In this document: one piece after another, positions 1 through 5,810 of the stretch
Position numbering within the stretch: position 1 is the stretch's first letter
How the letters are laid out: each line of letters begins with the position of its first letter
NCBI GenBank assembly: GCA_947454295.1
Contig: CANGMO010000173.1
Coordinates: 1-5,810 of the forward strand
Length of the DNA: 5,810 bases
Source: Verrucomicrobiota bacterium
GTDB lineage: Bacteria > Verrucomicrobiota > Verrucomicrobiia > Limisphaerales > UBA9464
Reading direction: 5' to 3'
Notes under the pieces: generated by a model
Told to the model about the DNA's origin: nothing
What the model saw: only the letters and a program-made list of their open reading frames with translations
The model's database searches: none
Made by a program: the position numbers and the translations under genes

Positions 1-877
1 ACATCCCAGGTTGCCCGGCTTGGTGAACCTCGGATGGAGTCCGAAGGTTCAATGCGAAGTGGGGGCGGCGCTCGTTGTAGAGCTGCCGGGCCTGCCTTAC
101 CGCCGCCCGGGCCTGCTCCTTGGTGTTGAAGTTCCGATCCAGCTCGTACTCCCCCTTCAAAATCCCAATCACCCGCTCAGCCTGCGCGTTCTCGTAGCAG
201 TGGTTCTTCTCCGTCATGCTCGCCGCCAACCCCGCTGCCCCGAGCATCTCCATGTAGGCGCCACAACAGTACTGGCAGCCTCGGTCCGAGTGGTGGATCG
301 GCCGCTTGTCAGCCGGCAGGTCCTTCAATGCCTCCCTCAACGCTGCCTGGCATCCCACCGACTCCAGCGTATCCCCCACGTGCATCCCCACCAGCTTCCG
401 TGACCACGCATCCAGGATCACCGACGCGTACAGGAATCCCTCTGCCGTTCGCACATAGGTCAAATCGCTCACCCAGACCTCATTGGGGCCTTGGGGTGGG
501 TTCTCCCGAACCAGATTCCGATGCACAGGCAGCCCGTGCCGGCTCTGCGTCGTCCGCTTCGTCCGGGGCTTACGCTCCACCAACAACCCGTTCTGGCGCA
601 ACAACCCCAGAAAACGGTCTCGTCCCACTTCCACTTTCGCTTCCAGCAAGGGCCCTCTCAGGAGGTGCAGCAACTTCCTGGCACCAAGACGTGGTTGAAT
701 CCTCCGCTCCTCCCGCACCAGCTCCACCACCACCTTCCGCTCCAACTGCCGGCATTGTCGCTGCCTCCGCGCCGCGTAGAAGTTCTGCCGGCTCATCCGG
801 GCGCGGCGGCAGATCTCGCTCACGCCAAAGCAGTCGGACTCGACGCTGGCGGCTACAGCAGACCAGCGTTCTTTTTT
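1..877 (-). CDS. IS3-family transposase OrfB (DDE integrase), C-terminus cut by window edge
   Basis: This frame opens after a TAA at 878-880 and stays open for 291 codons to the left edge. It is one base in the -1 direction from OrfA, so it is normally made as an OrfAB fusion. An internal ATG at 794-796 could give free OrfB. An N-terminal HTH_21-like part (SRQNFYAARR) is followed by the rve integrase core. The catalytic triad is visible: first D at 464-466 in VWVSDLTYV, second D at 284-286 in HHSDRGCQY, and E at 176-178 in YENAQAERVIG. The spacing is exactly D(35)E, and the expected lysine is at E+7 (ILK). The last readable residues (NERRPHFALNLRTPSEVHQ) match the usual end of the family, so only a few codons should be missing. 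No disabling change was seen. Confidence 0.92.
843..877 (-). promoter_or_regulatory. programmed -1 frameshift site with downstream stem-loop
   Basis: On the minus strand a run of eight A followed by G contains A_AAA_AAG (877-871) in the OrfA reading frame, the classic IS3 slippery heptamer. One nucleotide further, ACGCTGG (869-863) pairs perfectly with CCAGCGT (849-843) across a 13-nt loop that holds the OrfA stop codon. A -1 slip continues into the OrfB frame (next codons E-R-W-S-A). Slippery site plus stimulatory hairpin at the OrfA/OrfB junction is the expected control of transposase level. The 1-nt spacer is shorter than the usual 5-9 nt, so part of the stem may melt when the ribosome is at the site. 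Confidence 0.8.
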
Positions 878-1239
878 TTAAACGCCTCCACGTCCGGTTC
901 CCCGGCTCGGCGGCAGGCAATCTTCAGGTACTCCTCTCCCAGAAGCAGATCGATATGGGCGTCCCCCAGGGCCTGCTTCAGGCGTTTGACCTCACGCTCC
1001 AGTTCTCGAAGCCGATTGCCTTCCCCTGGGGTCTCCACGCGCACCACTTTCTTCATCAGATGTCCTTTCCCATGTCGTAGCAGCCAGTTCCGGATCGTCC
1101 CGGCTCCAGTGATGCCGTACTTCCGCTGCGCGTCACCCTCGCTCACGTAGGCACCACTTTCAAACTCCCGGACCACCTGCAGCTTGAACGCCTCGCTGTA
1201 CCGGATAACCCTAACTCCAGACCGCTTTCCAGTTCCCAT
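853..1239 (-). CDS. IS3-family transposase OrfA (DNA-binding subunit)
   Basis: The 128-residue product is the small DNA-binding protein of an IS3 element. Residues about 13-56 (starting RYSEAFKLQVVREF, then GITGAGTIRNWLLRHG) form the helix-turn-helix that recognises the IS ends. Residues about 74-105 (NRLRELEREVKRLKQAL and onward) have leucine/valine heptads at 77/84/91 and 80/87, fitting the coiled coil through which IS3 OrfA multimerises. The ATG at 1239 lies 27 nt inside the probable IS end, leaving little room for another start; only a weak purine stretch precedes it. The frame ends in TAG at 853-855, just after the run of A that carries the frameshift site. Alone, OrfA is expected to act as a regulator; fused to OrfB it makes the full transposase. 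Family assignment is firm. Confidence 0.9.
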   Translation of the reverse strand: MGTGKRSGVRVIRYSEAFKLQVVREFESGAYVSEGDAQRKYGITGAGTIRNWLLRHGKGHLMKKVVRVETPGEGNRLRELEREVKRLKQALGDAHIDLLLGEEYLKIACRRAGEPDVEAFKKKNAGLL

Positions 1240-1266
1240 CCCGACAACCTATTTCAGGACGGGACA
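1240..1266 (-). repeat. probable IS3 terminal end (one inverted repeat)
   Basis: Reading the minus strand from 1266, the end begins TGTCCCGTCCTGAAATAGG. It starts with TG as IS3 termini do, lies directly upstream of OrfA, and stops where the simple heptamer repeat begins. The mate repeat is outside the window, so the boundary rests on one end only and could be off by a base or two. Confidence 0.55.
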
Positions 1267-1329
1267 TGGACTTTGGACTTTGGACTTTGGACTTTGGACT
1301 TTGGACTTTGGACTTTGGACTTTGGACTT
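1267..1329. repeat. tandem heptamer array, TTGGACT x 8 plus partial copies
   Basis: Eight perfect TTGGACT units run from 1273 to 1328. They are preceded by TGGACT (one base short of a unit) at the IS boundary and followed by a single T. Seven is not a multiple of three, and the apparent peptide repeat in a plus-strand frame (MDFGLWTLDFGLW) is a by-product, not a protein. The unit belongs to the same family (TTSGACY) as the three arrays at 3219-3262, 3486-3515 and 3928-3956. The missing first base suggests the IS inserted inside or at the edge of a pre-existing array. The array lies 56 bp upstream of the ATPase start, so it may sit in the operon's promoter region. Confidence 0.95.
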
Positions 1330-1384
1330 ACGCCGGAGTTCCCATTGCCCCGGTTGACCGGTTCAGCTACCTGTCAGCCGCTTT

Positions 1385-2061
<677 letters not shown>

Positions 2062-2065
<4 letters not shown>

Positions 2066-3207
2066 CGATCGCCTCATTCGTGGTGAAGAACGCGCTGCGA
2101 AACCGGCGCCGGGCGTTGCTGACCGTCATCAGCGTGGCCATCAGCTGCGGTTTGCTCGTGACACTCCTCACGCTGCAGCGCGAGTTGACCATTCCGCCGG
2201 AGAGCGAGGCGGCTTCGCTGCGCATCATTGCGCGCAACAAGGTCTCGCTGGCCCAGCCCCTTCCGTCCAAGCAGCTGTCCATCATCGAAAAGATTCCCGG
2301 GGTGGTGGCGGTGTCGCCATTCACCTATTTCGGCGGCAATTTCCGCGAGGAAACGGTGACCAGCTTTGCTCAGTTCGCCGTGGATCCGGTGAGGTTTAAA
2401 AACCTGATTGTTGAGGGTCGCATTGCCGACGGGAACTACGACGACTTCATCGCCGACCGCACGTCGTGCTTCGTCGGAGCCGACACGATGAAGCGCTACG
2501 GCCTCAAGATCGGCGACCGCATGCGCTTCAGCGGGACGTTCTACCCGGTGGATCTCGACCTCAAGATTGCTGCCGTGTTCCAGGGGACCGTGGATGACCG
2601 CGGCGTGTTCTTTCATCACAAGCTTCTCGACGAGTTGATGGGAAATCCCGGCACCGTGGGAACCTGGTACATACGGGTGGCCTCGGCGGAGATTTCCAAC
2701 GACGTCATCGCCAAGGTGAACGACGCCTTTGCCAACACCTCGGCCGAGGTGCGGGCCGAGACCGAAAGGGCGTTTCAGATGGGGTTCATCAGCATGCTTG
2801 GCAATGTGAAGCTGTTGATCGGTTCGGTAAGCACCGTAGTGGTGTTCACGCTCATGCTGGTGACGGTCAGCACCATGAGCATGGCGGTGCGCGAACGGTT
2901 CCGGGAACTGGCCGTGCTGAAGGCCCTGGGATTCCGGAGACGAGAGCTCTTCAGCTTCATCCTGGCGGAGAGTTTTGGATTGGCCCTGGTGGGTGGGGCG
3001 CTGGGGATCTTCGGTGCCTGGGCCTTGTGGACCGGCATTGACCTGCAAAAGCTCACCAACGGCTTCCTCCTCTACTTCGAAGTCACCCCGAGGATCATGG
3101 CCACCGGCGGCGTGGTGGCGGTATTTCTGGGGATTTTTTCATCGATCAGCCCGTCGATCGCGGTCGCAAGACTCAGCGTCGTTCAAGGGCTCAAAACCCT
3201 CGATTGA
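2062..3207 (+). CDS. ABC exporter permease 1, FtsX/MacB-like
   Basis: The 381-residue inner-membrane subunit has MacB/FtsX topology. TM1 is at about 18-38 (TVISVAISCGLLVTLLTL). A large periplasmic MacB_PCD-like domain follows at about 40-250. TM2 is at about 251-274, TM3 at 298-324 and TM4 at 345-370. The cytoplasmic loop after TM2 has the conserved coupling segment RERFRELAVLKALGFRRREL (277-296), and the C-terminus ends in the family-typical PSIAVARLSVVQGLK. The N-terminal FVVKNALRNRRRALLT is the usual entry to TM1. Permeases of this type do not pass substrate through the membrane but transmit ATPase movement to the periplasmic part of the pump. The partner is probably permease 2, forming a heterodimer. 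The stop is followed by 755 bp before permease 2, unlike the tight spacing elsewhere in the operon. Confidence 0.93.
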
Positions 3208-3218
3208 AGGCGACGCTG

Positions 3219-3262
3219 AGAGTCGAAGGTCGAAAGTCGAATGTCGAATGTCGAAAGTCAAA
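3219..3262. repeat. heptamer array in inverted orientation (NGTCGAA x 6)
   Basis: Six 7-bp units, AGTCGAA, GGTCGAA, AGTCGAA, TGTCGAA, TGTCGAA and AGTCAAA, begin 14 bp after the permease 1 stop. They are the reverse complement of the TTSGACY units upstream and downstream of the small gene at 3521-3925. Bases 3219-3238 are perfectly complementary to 3496-3515, and 3220-3241 to 3935-3956. The transcript could therefore fold into long hairpins. Confidence 0.92.
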
Positions 3263-3485
3263 GACAGCTGGGTCTCACAACTGACTTCTGCCTTGGTCGG
3301 TCAAGGTGGCGGTACTCTGTTCGCGAGATTCAGCAAACGCGTGCCTGGACACAGAAGTTGTATTGAGCGTCCTCTTCCATTTGTAGATCAGAACCCCTTC
3401 CGATCCCGTTTCTGCTCAACCGGAACGCGAACCCGAACTGCCTGCTGTGCGCCAAAATCGCATACCTATCCTCCGGTCTCCGACG
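3263..3485. other. intergenic stretch without a recognised gene
   Basis: This is the part of the 313-bp gap before the small gene that is not heptamer repeat. One plus-strand frame is open right through it and into the small gene, but its translation resembles no family and mixes Cys/Arg/Thr-rich text with no codon preference. I take it as non-coding. It looks less GC-rich than the flanking permease genes, which would fit imported or relaxed sequence. No promoter, terminator or RNA gene could be supported. Confidence 0.5.
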
Positions 3486-3515
3486 TTAGACTTTGGACTT
3501 TCGACCTTCGACTCT
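3486..3515. repeat. heptamer array upstream of the IVP gene
   Basis: Four units TTAGACT, TTGGACT, TTCGACC and TTCGACT lie directly before the small gene. They bridge the TTGGACT type seen at 1267-1329 and the TTCGACY type at 3928-3956, showing that all arrays belong to one family. The block GACTTTCGACCTTCGACTC (3496-3514) recurs exactly at 3938-3956, in both cases 6 nt before an ATG. Confidence 0.92.
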
Positions 3516-3520
3516 TCCCC

Positions 3521-3925
3521 ATGTCATCCATCCGTCGCTTCGAGGACGTACTCGGTTGGCAGCGGGCGAGGGAGTTGGCGCGGGAGATCTATCGGGCTTC
3601 AGCAAGCGGAGCGTTTGCCAAAGACTTTACCCTTCGAGATCAAATCCGCCGGGCCTCGGTTTCTGTGCTCTCCAACATTGCAGAGGGATTTGAGCGTGGA
3701 AGTGATCGTGAATTCGCCCAGTTCTTGAACATTGCGAAGGGTTCGGTGGGGGAGGTTCGCTGCCAGCTCTACGTCGCCCTCGACCAGGGTTATCTTTCGG
3801 CGGAGCAATTCGAGGAACTCACAGAAAGGTCTGCTGAGGTAGGCCGCCTCCTCTCCGGCCTGATCAGTTACCTCCAAAAGGCCGACCTGAAAGGCCCCAA
3901 CCCGAACCCGGTCCGCAAGTCATGA
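3521..3925 (+). CDS. four-helix bundle protein, 23S rRNA intervening-sequence (IVP) family
   Basis: The 134-residue protein belongs to the four-helix-bundle family named after ORFs found in 23S rRNA intervening sequences. Family marks are the N-terminal helix FEDVLGWQRARELAREIY (7-24), then LRDQIRRASVSVLSNIAEGF (38-57), and EFAQFLNIAKGSVGEV (64-79) running into a fourth helix to about 118. The length is typical. The function of stand-alone members is not established; relatives include the accessory Avd protein of diversity-generating retroelements, but no reverse transcriptase or variable repeat is seen here. The ATG at 3521 is chosen because MSSIRRFEDVLGW is the normal family start, although the frame is open much further upstream. 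No Shine-Dalgarno sequence is present; the leader is heptamer repeat plus TTCCCC. The TGA stop lies within a degenerate heptamer (CATGACC). It sits between the two permease genes and is probably co-transcribed, but is not an expected exporter component. Confidence 0.9.
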   Translation: MSSIRRFEDVLGWQRARELAREIYRASASGAFAKDFTLRDQIRRASVSVLSNIAEGFERGSDREFAQFLNIAKGSVGEVRCQLYVALDQGYLSAEQFEELTERSAEVGRLLSGLISYLQKADLKGPNPNPVRKS

Positions 3926-3927
3926 CC

Positions 3928-3956
3928 TTCGACCTTCGACTTTCGACCTTCGACTC
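3928..3956. repeat. heptamer array between IVP gene and permease 2
   Basis: Four perfect units TTCGACC, TTCGACT, TTCGACC and TTCGACT run from 3928 to 3955. They are preceded by a degenerate unit (CATGACC, 3921-3927) that supplies the IVP stop codon. The array fills almost the whole gap before permease 2 and leaves no Shine-Dalgarno sequence; the last bases before the ATG are CCTCCG. Its 3938-3956 segment duplicates 3496-3514, and 3928-3956 is complementary to 3220-3248 at 28 of 29 positions. Confidence 0.95.
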
Positions 3957-3962
3957 CCTCCG

Positions 3963-5144
3963 ATGGCTTTGCCCCTAAAATACAACTACCGCAACGTCCT
4001 GGTCCGCTGGCGGTCGACGCTGTCGACGGTGCTGGGGATTGCGCTGGTGGTCGCGGTGTTTGTGCTGTTGCGCGGGCTCGCGCGGGGAATCGAGAGCACC
4101 AACGGCAACACTGGCGATCCCCGCAACATCCTCGTGGTTCGCAAAGGTTCGCAGGCGGAGTCGGGGAGCTTGGTGTCGCGGGATCACTACCGGACCGTTC
4201 AGTTTCTCGACGGGGTGGCCCGCAACCAGGCAGGGGAGCCGGTGGTGTCCGCTGAACTGGTGATGATCGTCAGCGCCGCCCGACGGGGCGCCCCTGGCGA
4301 CGCTAACACGCTGCTGCGGGGCATTACGCCGCGTGGCATGGAGCTGCGTCCCCAAGTGACGCTGGTGGACGGACGCTGGTTTACCCCGGGCCGACGCGAG
4401 GTGGTGGTGGCGCGTCGGCTGGCCGGGCGATTCCAGGGGTTTGAAGTGGGCGGCAGTTTCAAGGCCGGCGCCGAGCGGCTCACCGTGGTCGGCCACTTCG
4501 ACGGCACCGGCAGCGCCTTCGATTCCGAGGCCTGGATGGATGCCGATGAATGCCGGTCCATCTTTGATCGCGACATGTACTCCAGCCTGCTGCTGCGTCC
4601 AACCGATGAGGCGGCCGGCAAGGCGCTCATCGAGAAGATCCAGAATGACAAGCGCCTCTCGCTTCGCGCCGAGCGCGAGGTGGACTACTATGCCAAGCAG
4701 ACGAATACCGCGGTCCCCATCAAGTATCTGGCCGGATTCCTGGGCATCGCCATGTCGATCGGCGCCATCTTCGCCGCCATGAACACCATGTATGCCAGCG
4801 TGGCCTCGCGCACCCGCGAGATCGGCACGCTGCGGGTGCTCGGATTCTCGCGCCGGGCGGTGGTCGCCTGCTTTCTCATTGAGGGTTCGTTTCTGGCCAT
4901 GATTGGTGGCGTGGTGGGTTCGGTGCTCGCCTGGGCGGTCTACGCGTACGTGGTGGTTCGCGGCATCACCTTCGGTACGCTCGACTTTCAATCGTTTGCC
5001 GAGACGGTGTTTCAATTCCGTGTGACGCCCGATCTGATGCTGCTTGGCGTCCTCTTCTCCGTCGCGATCGGCTTTGCCGGCAGCCTGCTGCCGGCCCTGC
5101 GCGCCTCGCGTCTGCCCGTGATTGCCGCCCTGAAATCCCTATGA
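3963..5144 (+). CDS. ABC exporter permease 2, FtsX/MacB-like
   Basis: The 393-residue inner-membrane permease has the same architecture as permease 1 but is clearly divergent from it. TM1 is at about 19-40 (LSTVLGIALVVAVFVLL), followed by a periplasmic domain at about 41-252. TM2 is at about 253-278, TM3 within 299-332 and TM4 at 358-378. The coupling loop SRTREIGTLRVLGFSRRAVV (282-301) and the tail LLPALRASRLPVIAALKSL are characteristic of FtsX-like permeases. The N-terminal LKYNYRNVLVRWRSTLS supports the ATG at 3963. There is no Shine-Dalgarno sequence, since the leader is heptamer repeat. Its stop overlaps the adaptor start as ATGA. Two different permeases with one ATPase suggest a heterodimeric membrane part. 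The substrate is unknown. Confidence 0.93.
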   Translation: MALPLKYNYRNVLVRWRSTLSTVLGIALVVAVFVLLRGLARGIESTNGNTGDPRNILVVRKGSQAESGSLVSRDHYRTVQFLDGVARNQAGEPVVSAELVMIVSAARRGAPGDANTLLRGITPRGMELRPQVTLVDGRWFTPGRREVVVARRLAGRFQGFEVGGSFKAGAERLTVVGHFDGTGSAFDSEAWMDADECRSIFDRDMYSSLLLRPTDEAAGKALIEKIQNDKRLSLRAEREVDYYAKQTNTAVPIKYLAGFLGIAMSIGAIFAAMNTMYASVASRTREIGTLRVLGFSRRAVVACFLIEGSFLAMIGGVVGSVLAWAVYAYVVVRGITFGTLDFQSFAETVFQFRVTPDLMLLGVLFSVAIGFAGSLLPALRASRLPVIAALKSL

Positions 5145-5810
5145 CCGACGACAAGCTGAAACAGCTCCGCATCGCCTCGGAGCGCAAGCAACGCCCGCAA
5201 GGCGGCCTGTGGATGCTGCTCGGGGTGATCGGCGTGATCACCGCCGTGGTGATCTTCTTTGCCGTGCCCCGCGCCTCCGACTCCGTCCGCGCCGGCATGA
5301 CCTCCAGCCGCGACGCCAAGGACAAGCCGAAGGGAGCCGGCGCCGCCGCCCTCGCCGCCGCGGCGGCCACCAATACCCTGAGCTCGGGAGAAGGAAGCGG
5401 CGGAGCTGGCCGGGTGCCGGGATCCATTCTCACCGCCAGCGGCTACATCGTGAACCGCGAGCGCATCGAGATCAGCCCGCGCTTCATGGGCGTGGTGAAG
5501 TGGATCGGCGTGAAGAAGGGCGACAGTGTCACCAACGGCCAGGTGATGGTGCTCCTCGACGACACCGAATACCGGGCCAAGCTGGCCGAGGTCGACGGTC
5601 AGATTGCCGTGGCCCAGGTGGCGGTGGAACGCGCCCATGTGGATTTGAAGCGCGCCGAGGACCTGGTGGGCAAGAAGGTCGAAATGCAGAAGATGCTCGA
5701 TGACGCCCGCTTGGCCTACAGCTCGGCCGAGGCCCAGTTGAAGCCGCTCATGGGGTCGCGAAAGGTCATTGAGACCTATCTCGACTGGTGCGTGATCCGT
5801 TCCCCGGTGA
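5141..5810 (+). CDS. periplasmic adaptor / membrane fusion protein (HlyD-MacA type), truncated by window end
   Basis: The first 223 codons of an adaptor that should link the permeases to an outer-membrane channel. A basic cytoplasmic N-terminus is followed by a membrane anchor at about 22-42 (LLGVIGVITAVVIFF). An Ala/Gly/Ser-rich linker (about 64-92) leads to the first beta segment ILTASGYIVNRERIEISP. The biotinyl-lipoyl-like half-motif is GVVKWIGVKKGDSVTNGQ (117-134) with VMVLLDD. From about residue 142 an alpha-helical hairpin begins (TEYRAKLAEVDGQIAVAQVA and onward); its return helix is within SSAEAQLKPLMGSRK, and WCVIRSP (216-222) re-enters the lipoyl domain. The start overlaps the permease 2 stop (ATGA). 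The rest of the gene lies beyond the window. The alanine-rich linker is longer than usual for the family. Confidence 0.92.
   Translation, partial: MTDDKLKQLRIASERKQRPQGGLWMLLGVIGVITAVVIFFAVPRASDSVRAGMTSSRDAKDKPKGAGAAALAAAAATNTLSSGEGSGGAGRVPGSILTASGYIVNRERIEISPRFMGVVKWIGVKKGDSVTNGQVMVLLDDTEYRAKLAEVDGQIAVAQVAVERAHVDLKRAEDLVGKKVEMQKMLDDARLAYSSAEAQLKPLMGSRKVIETYLDWCVIRSPV

Larger units (their letters stand above)
1..1266 (-). mobile_element. IS3-family insertion sequence, far end outside window
   Basis: A leftward-transcribed insertion sequence with the usual IS3 organisation: a short OrfA with helix-turn-helix, then an overlapping OrfB integrase in the -1 frame, linked by an A_AAA_AAG slippery site. 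The promoter-proximal end is placed at 1266 because the minus strand there reads 5'-TGTCCCGTCCTG, beginning with the TG typical of IS3 ends, 27 nt before the OrfA start codon, and because the heptamer array starts at the next base. The distal end and the matching terminal inverted repeat lie left of base 1. The OrfB active site and the frameshift signal are intact, so the copy may be functional. The IS3 subgroup was not determined. Confidence 0.9.

Noticed and set aside
570..920. Minus-strand frame of 116 codons
   Set aside because: It overlaps OrfB in another frame of the same strand and shows no family features; OrfB has the catalytic motifs.
328..1150. Two long plus-strand open frames (328-1080 and 491-1150)
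   Set aside because: They lie opposite the IS3 transposase, which has intact family motifs on the minus strand. Their translations are Pro/Ser/Arg-rich text with no recognisable domain.
1350..1382. Possible promoter (TTGACC at 1354) and small palindrome CCGGT-TG-ACCGG upstream of the ATPase
   Set aside because: No acceptable -10 box occurs at the right distance, and 5-bp arms are too short to call an operator in GC-rich DNA.
3185..3205. AGGG/CCCT hairpin at the end of permease 1 as a terminator
   Set aside because: The stem is only 4 bp, has no U-run and lies inside coding sequence.
3279..3367. Weak inverted similarity around ACTTCTG and CAGAAGT
   Set aside because: Only about seven bases match and the loop is long; expected by chance.
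2975..3520. Upstream extension of the IVP reading frame
   Set aside because: The frame is open, but it overlaps permease 1 out of phase and crosses a repeat array; the family's normal N-terminus begins at the ATG at 3521.
3521..3925. IVP gene as the Avd accessory protein of a diversity-generating retroelement
   Set aside because: No reverse transcriptase, template repeat or variable repeat is visible, and the neighbours are exporter genes.
3521..3925. Location inside a 23S rRNA gene
   Set aside because: Flanking sequence codes for permeases and holds no rRNA-like sequence; this is a stand-alone family member.
3219..3956. Repeat arrays as a CRISPR
   Set aside because: Units are 7 bp and contiguous, with no spacers, and no cas genes are present.
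3975..5015. 346-codon minus-strand open frame opposite permease 2
   Set aside because: Composition (His, Arg, Gly, Gln) marks an antisense shadow; permease 2 on the plus strand is well supported.

Overview
The window comes from a GC-rich Gram-negative bacterial chromosome. A MacB-type exporter with a periplasmic adaptor implies a two-membrane envelope. The mixture of an ABC / permease / permease / adaptor operon, a '23S rRNA intervening sequence'-type four-helix-bundle gene, an IS3 element and intergenic 7-bp tandem repeats recalls Verrucomicrobia/Planctomycetes-type genomes. That assignment is an impression from gene content, not a measured result.

Layout. Positions 1-1266 hold most of an IS3-family insertion sequence transcribed leftward. 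OrfA (853-1239) carries a helix-turn-helix and a coiled coil. OrfB (1-877, cut by the left edge) is the DDE integrase, with all three catalytic acidic residues present and D(35)E spacing. The two are joined by an apparent -1 programmed frameshift site, A_AAA_AAG, followed by a perfect 7-bp stem-loop. The likely IS end at 1266 abuts a tandem array of the heptamer TTGGACT (1267-1329).

From 1385 to the right edge runs an exporter operon of the MacB/LolD superfamily on the plus strand. It encodes an ATPase (1385-2065), FtsX/MacB-like permease 1 (2062-3207), FtsX/MacB-like permease 2 (3963-5144) and a membrane fusion/periplasmic adaptor protein (5141 to beyond the edge). ATPase/permease 1 and permease 2/adaptor each overlap by ATGA, the signature of tight translational coupling. 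The two permease genes are instead separated by 755 bp. The most likely role is a tripartite efflux or export pump using ATP hydrolysis at the inner membrane; the substrate cannot be told from sequence.

The 755-bp interruption is the most unusual part. It contains a small four-helix-bundle (23S rRNA IVP family) gene at 3521-3925 and three heptamer arrays of the same family as the one beside the IS (consensus TTSGACY). One array is inverted (3219-3262). The other two share an identical 19-nt block (3496-3514 and 3938-3956), and each block ends exactly 6 nt before a start codon (IVP gene and permease 2). The inverted array is perfectly complementary to 20 nt of the first block and 22 nt of the second, so two mutually exclusive long RNA hairpins are possible. 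The IVP gene therefore looks like a repeat-bounded cassette inserted into an exporter operon. I see no CRISPR array, tRNA, rRNA or recognised defence system.
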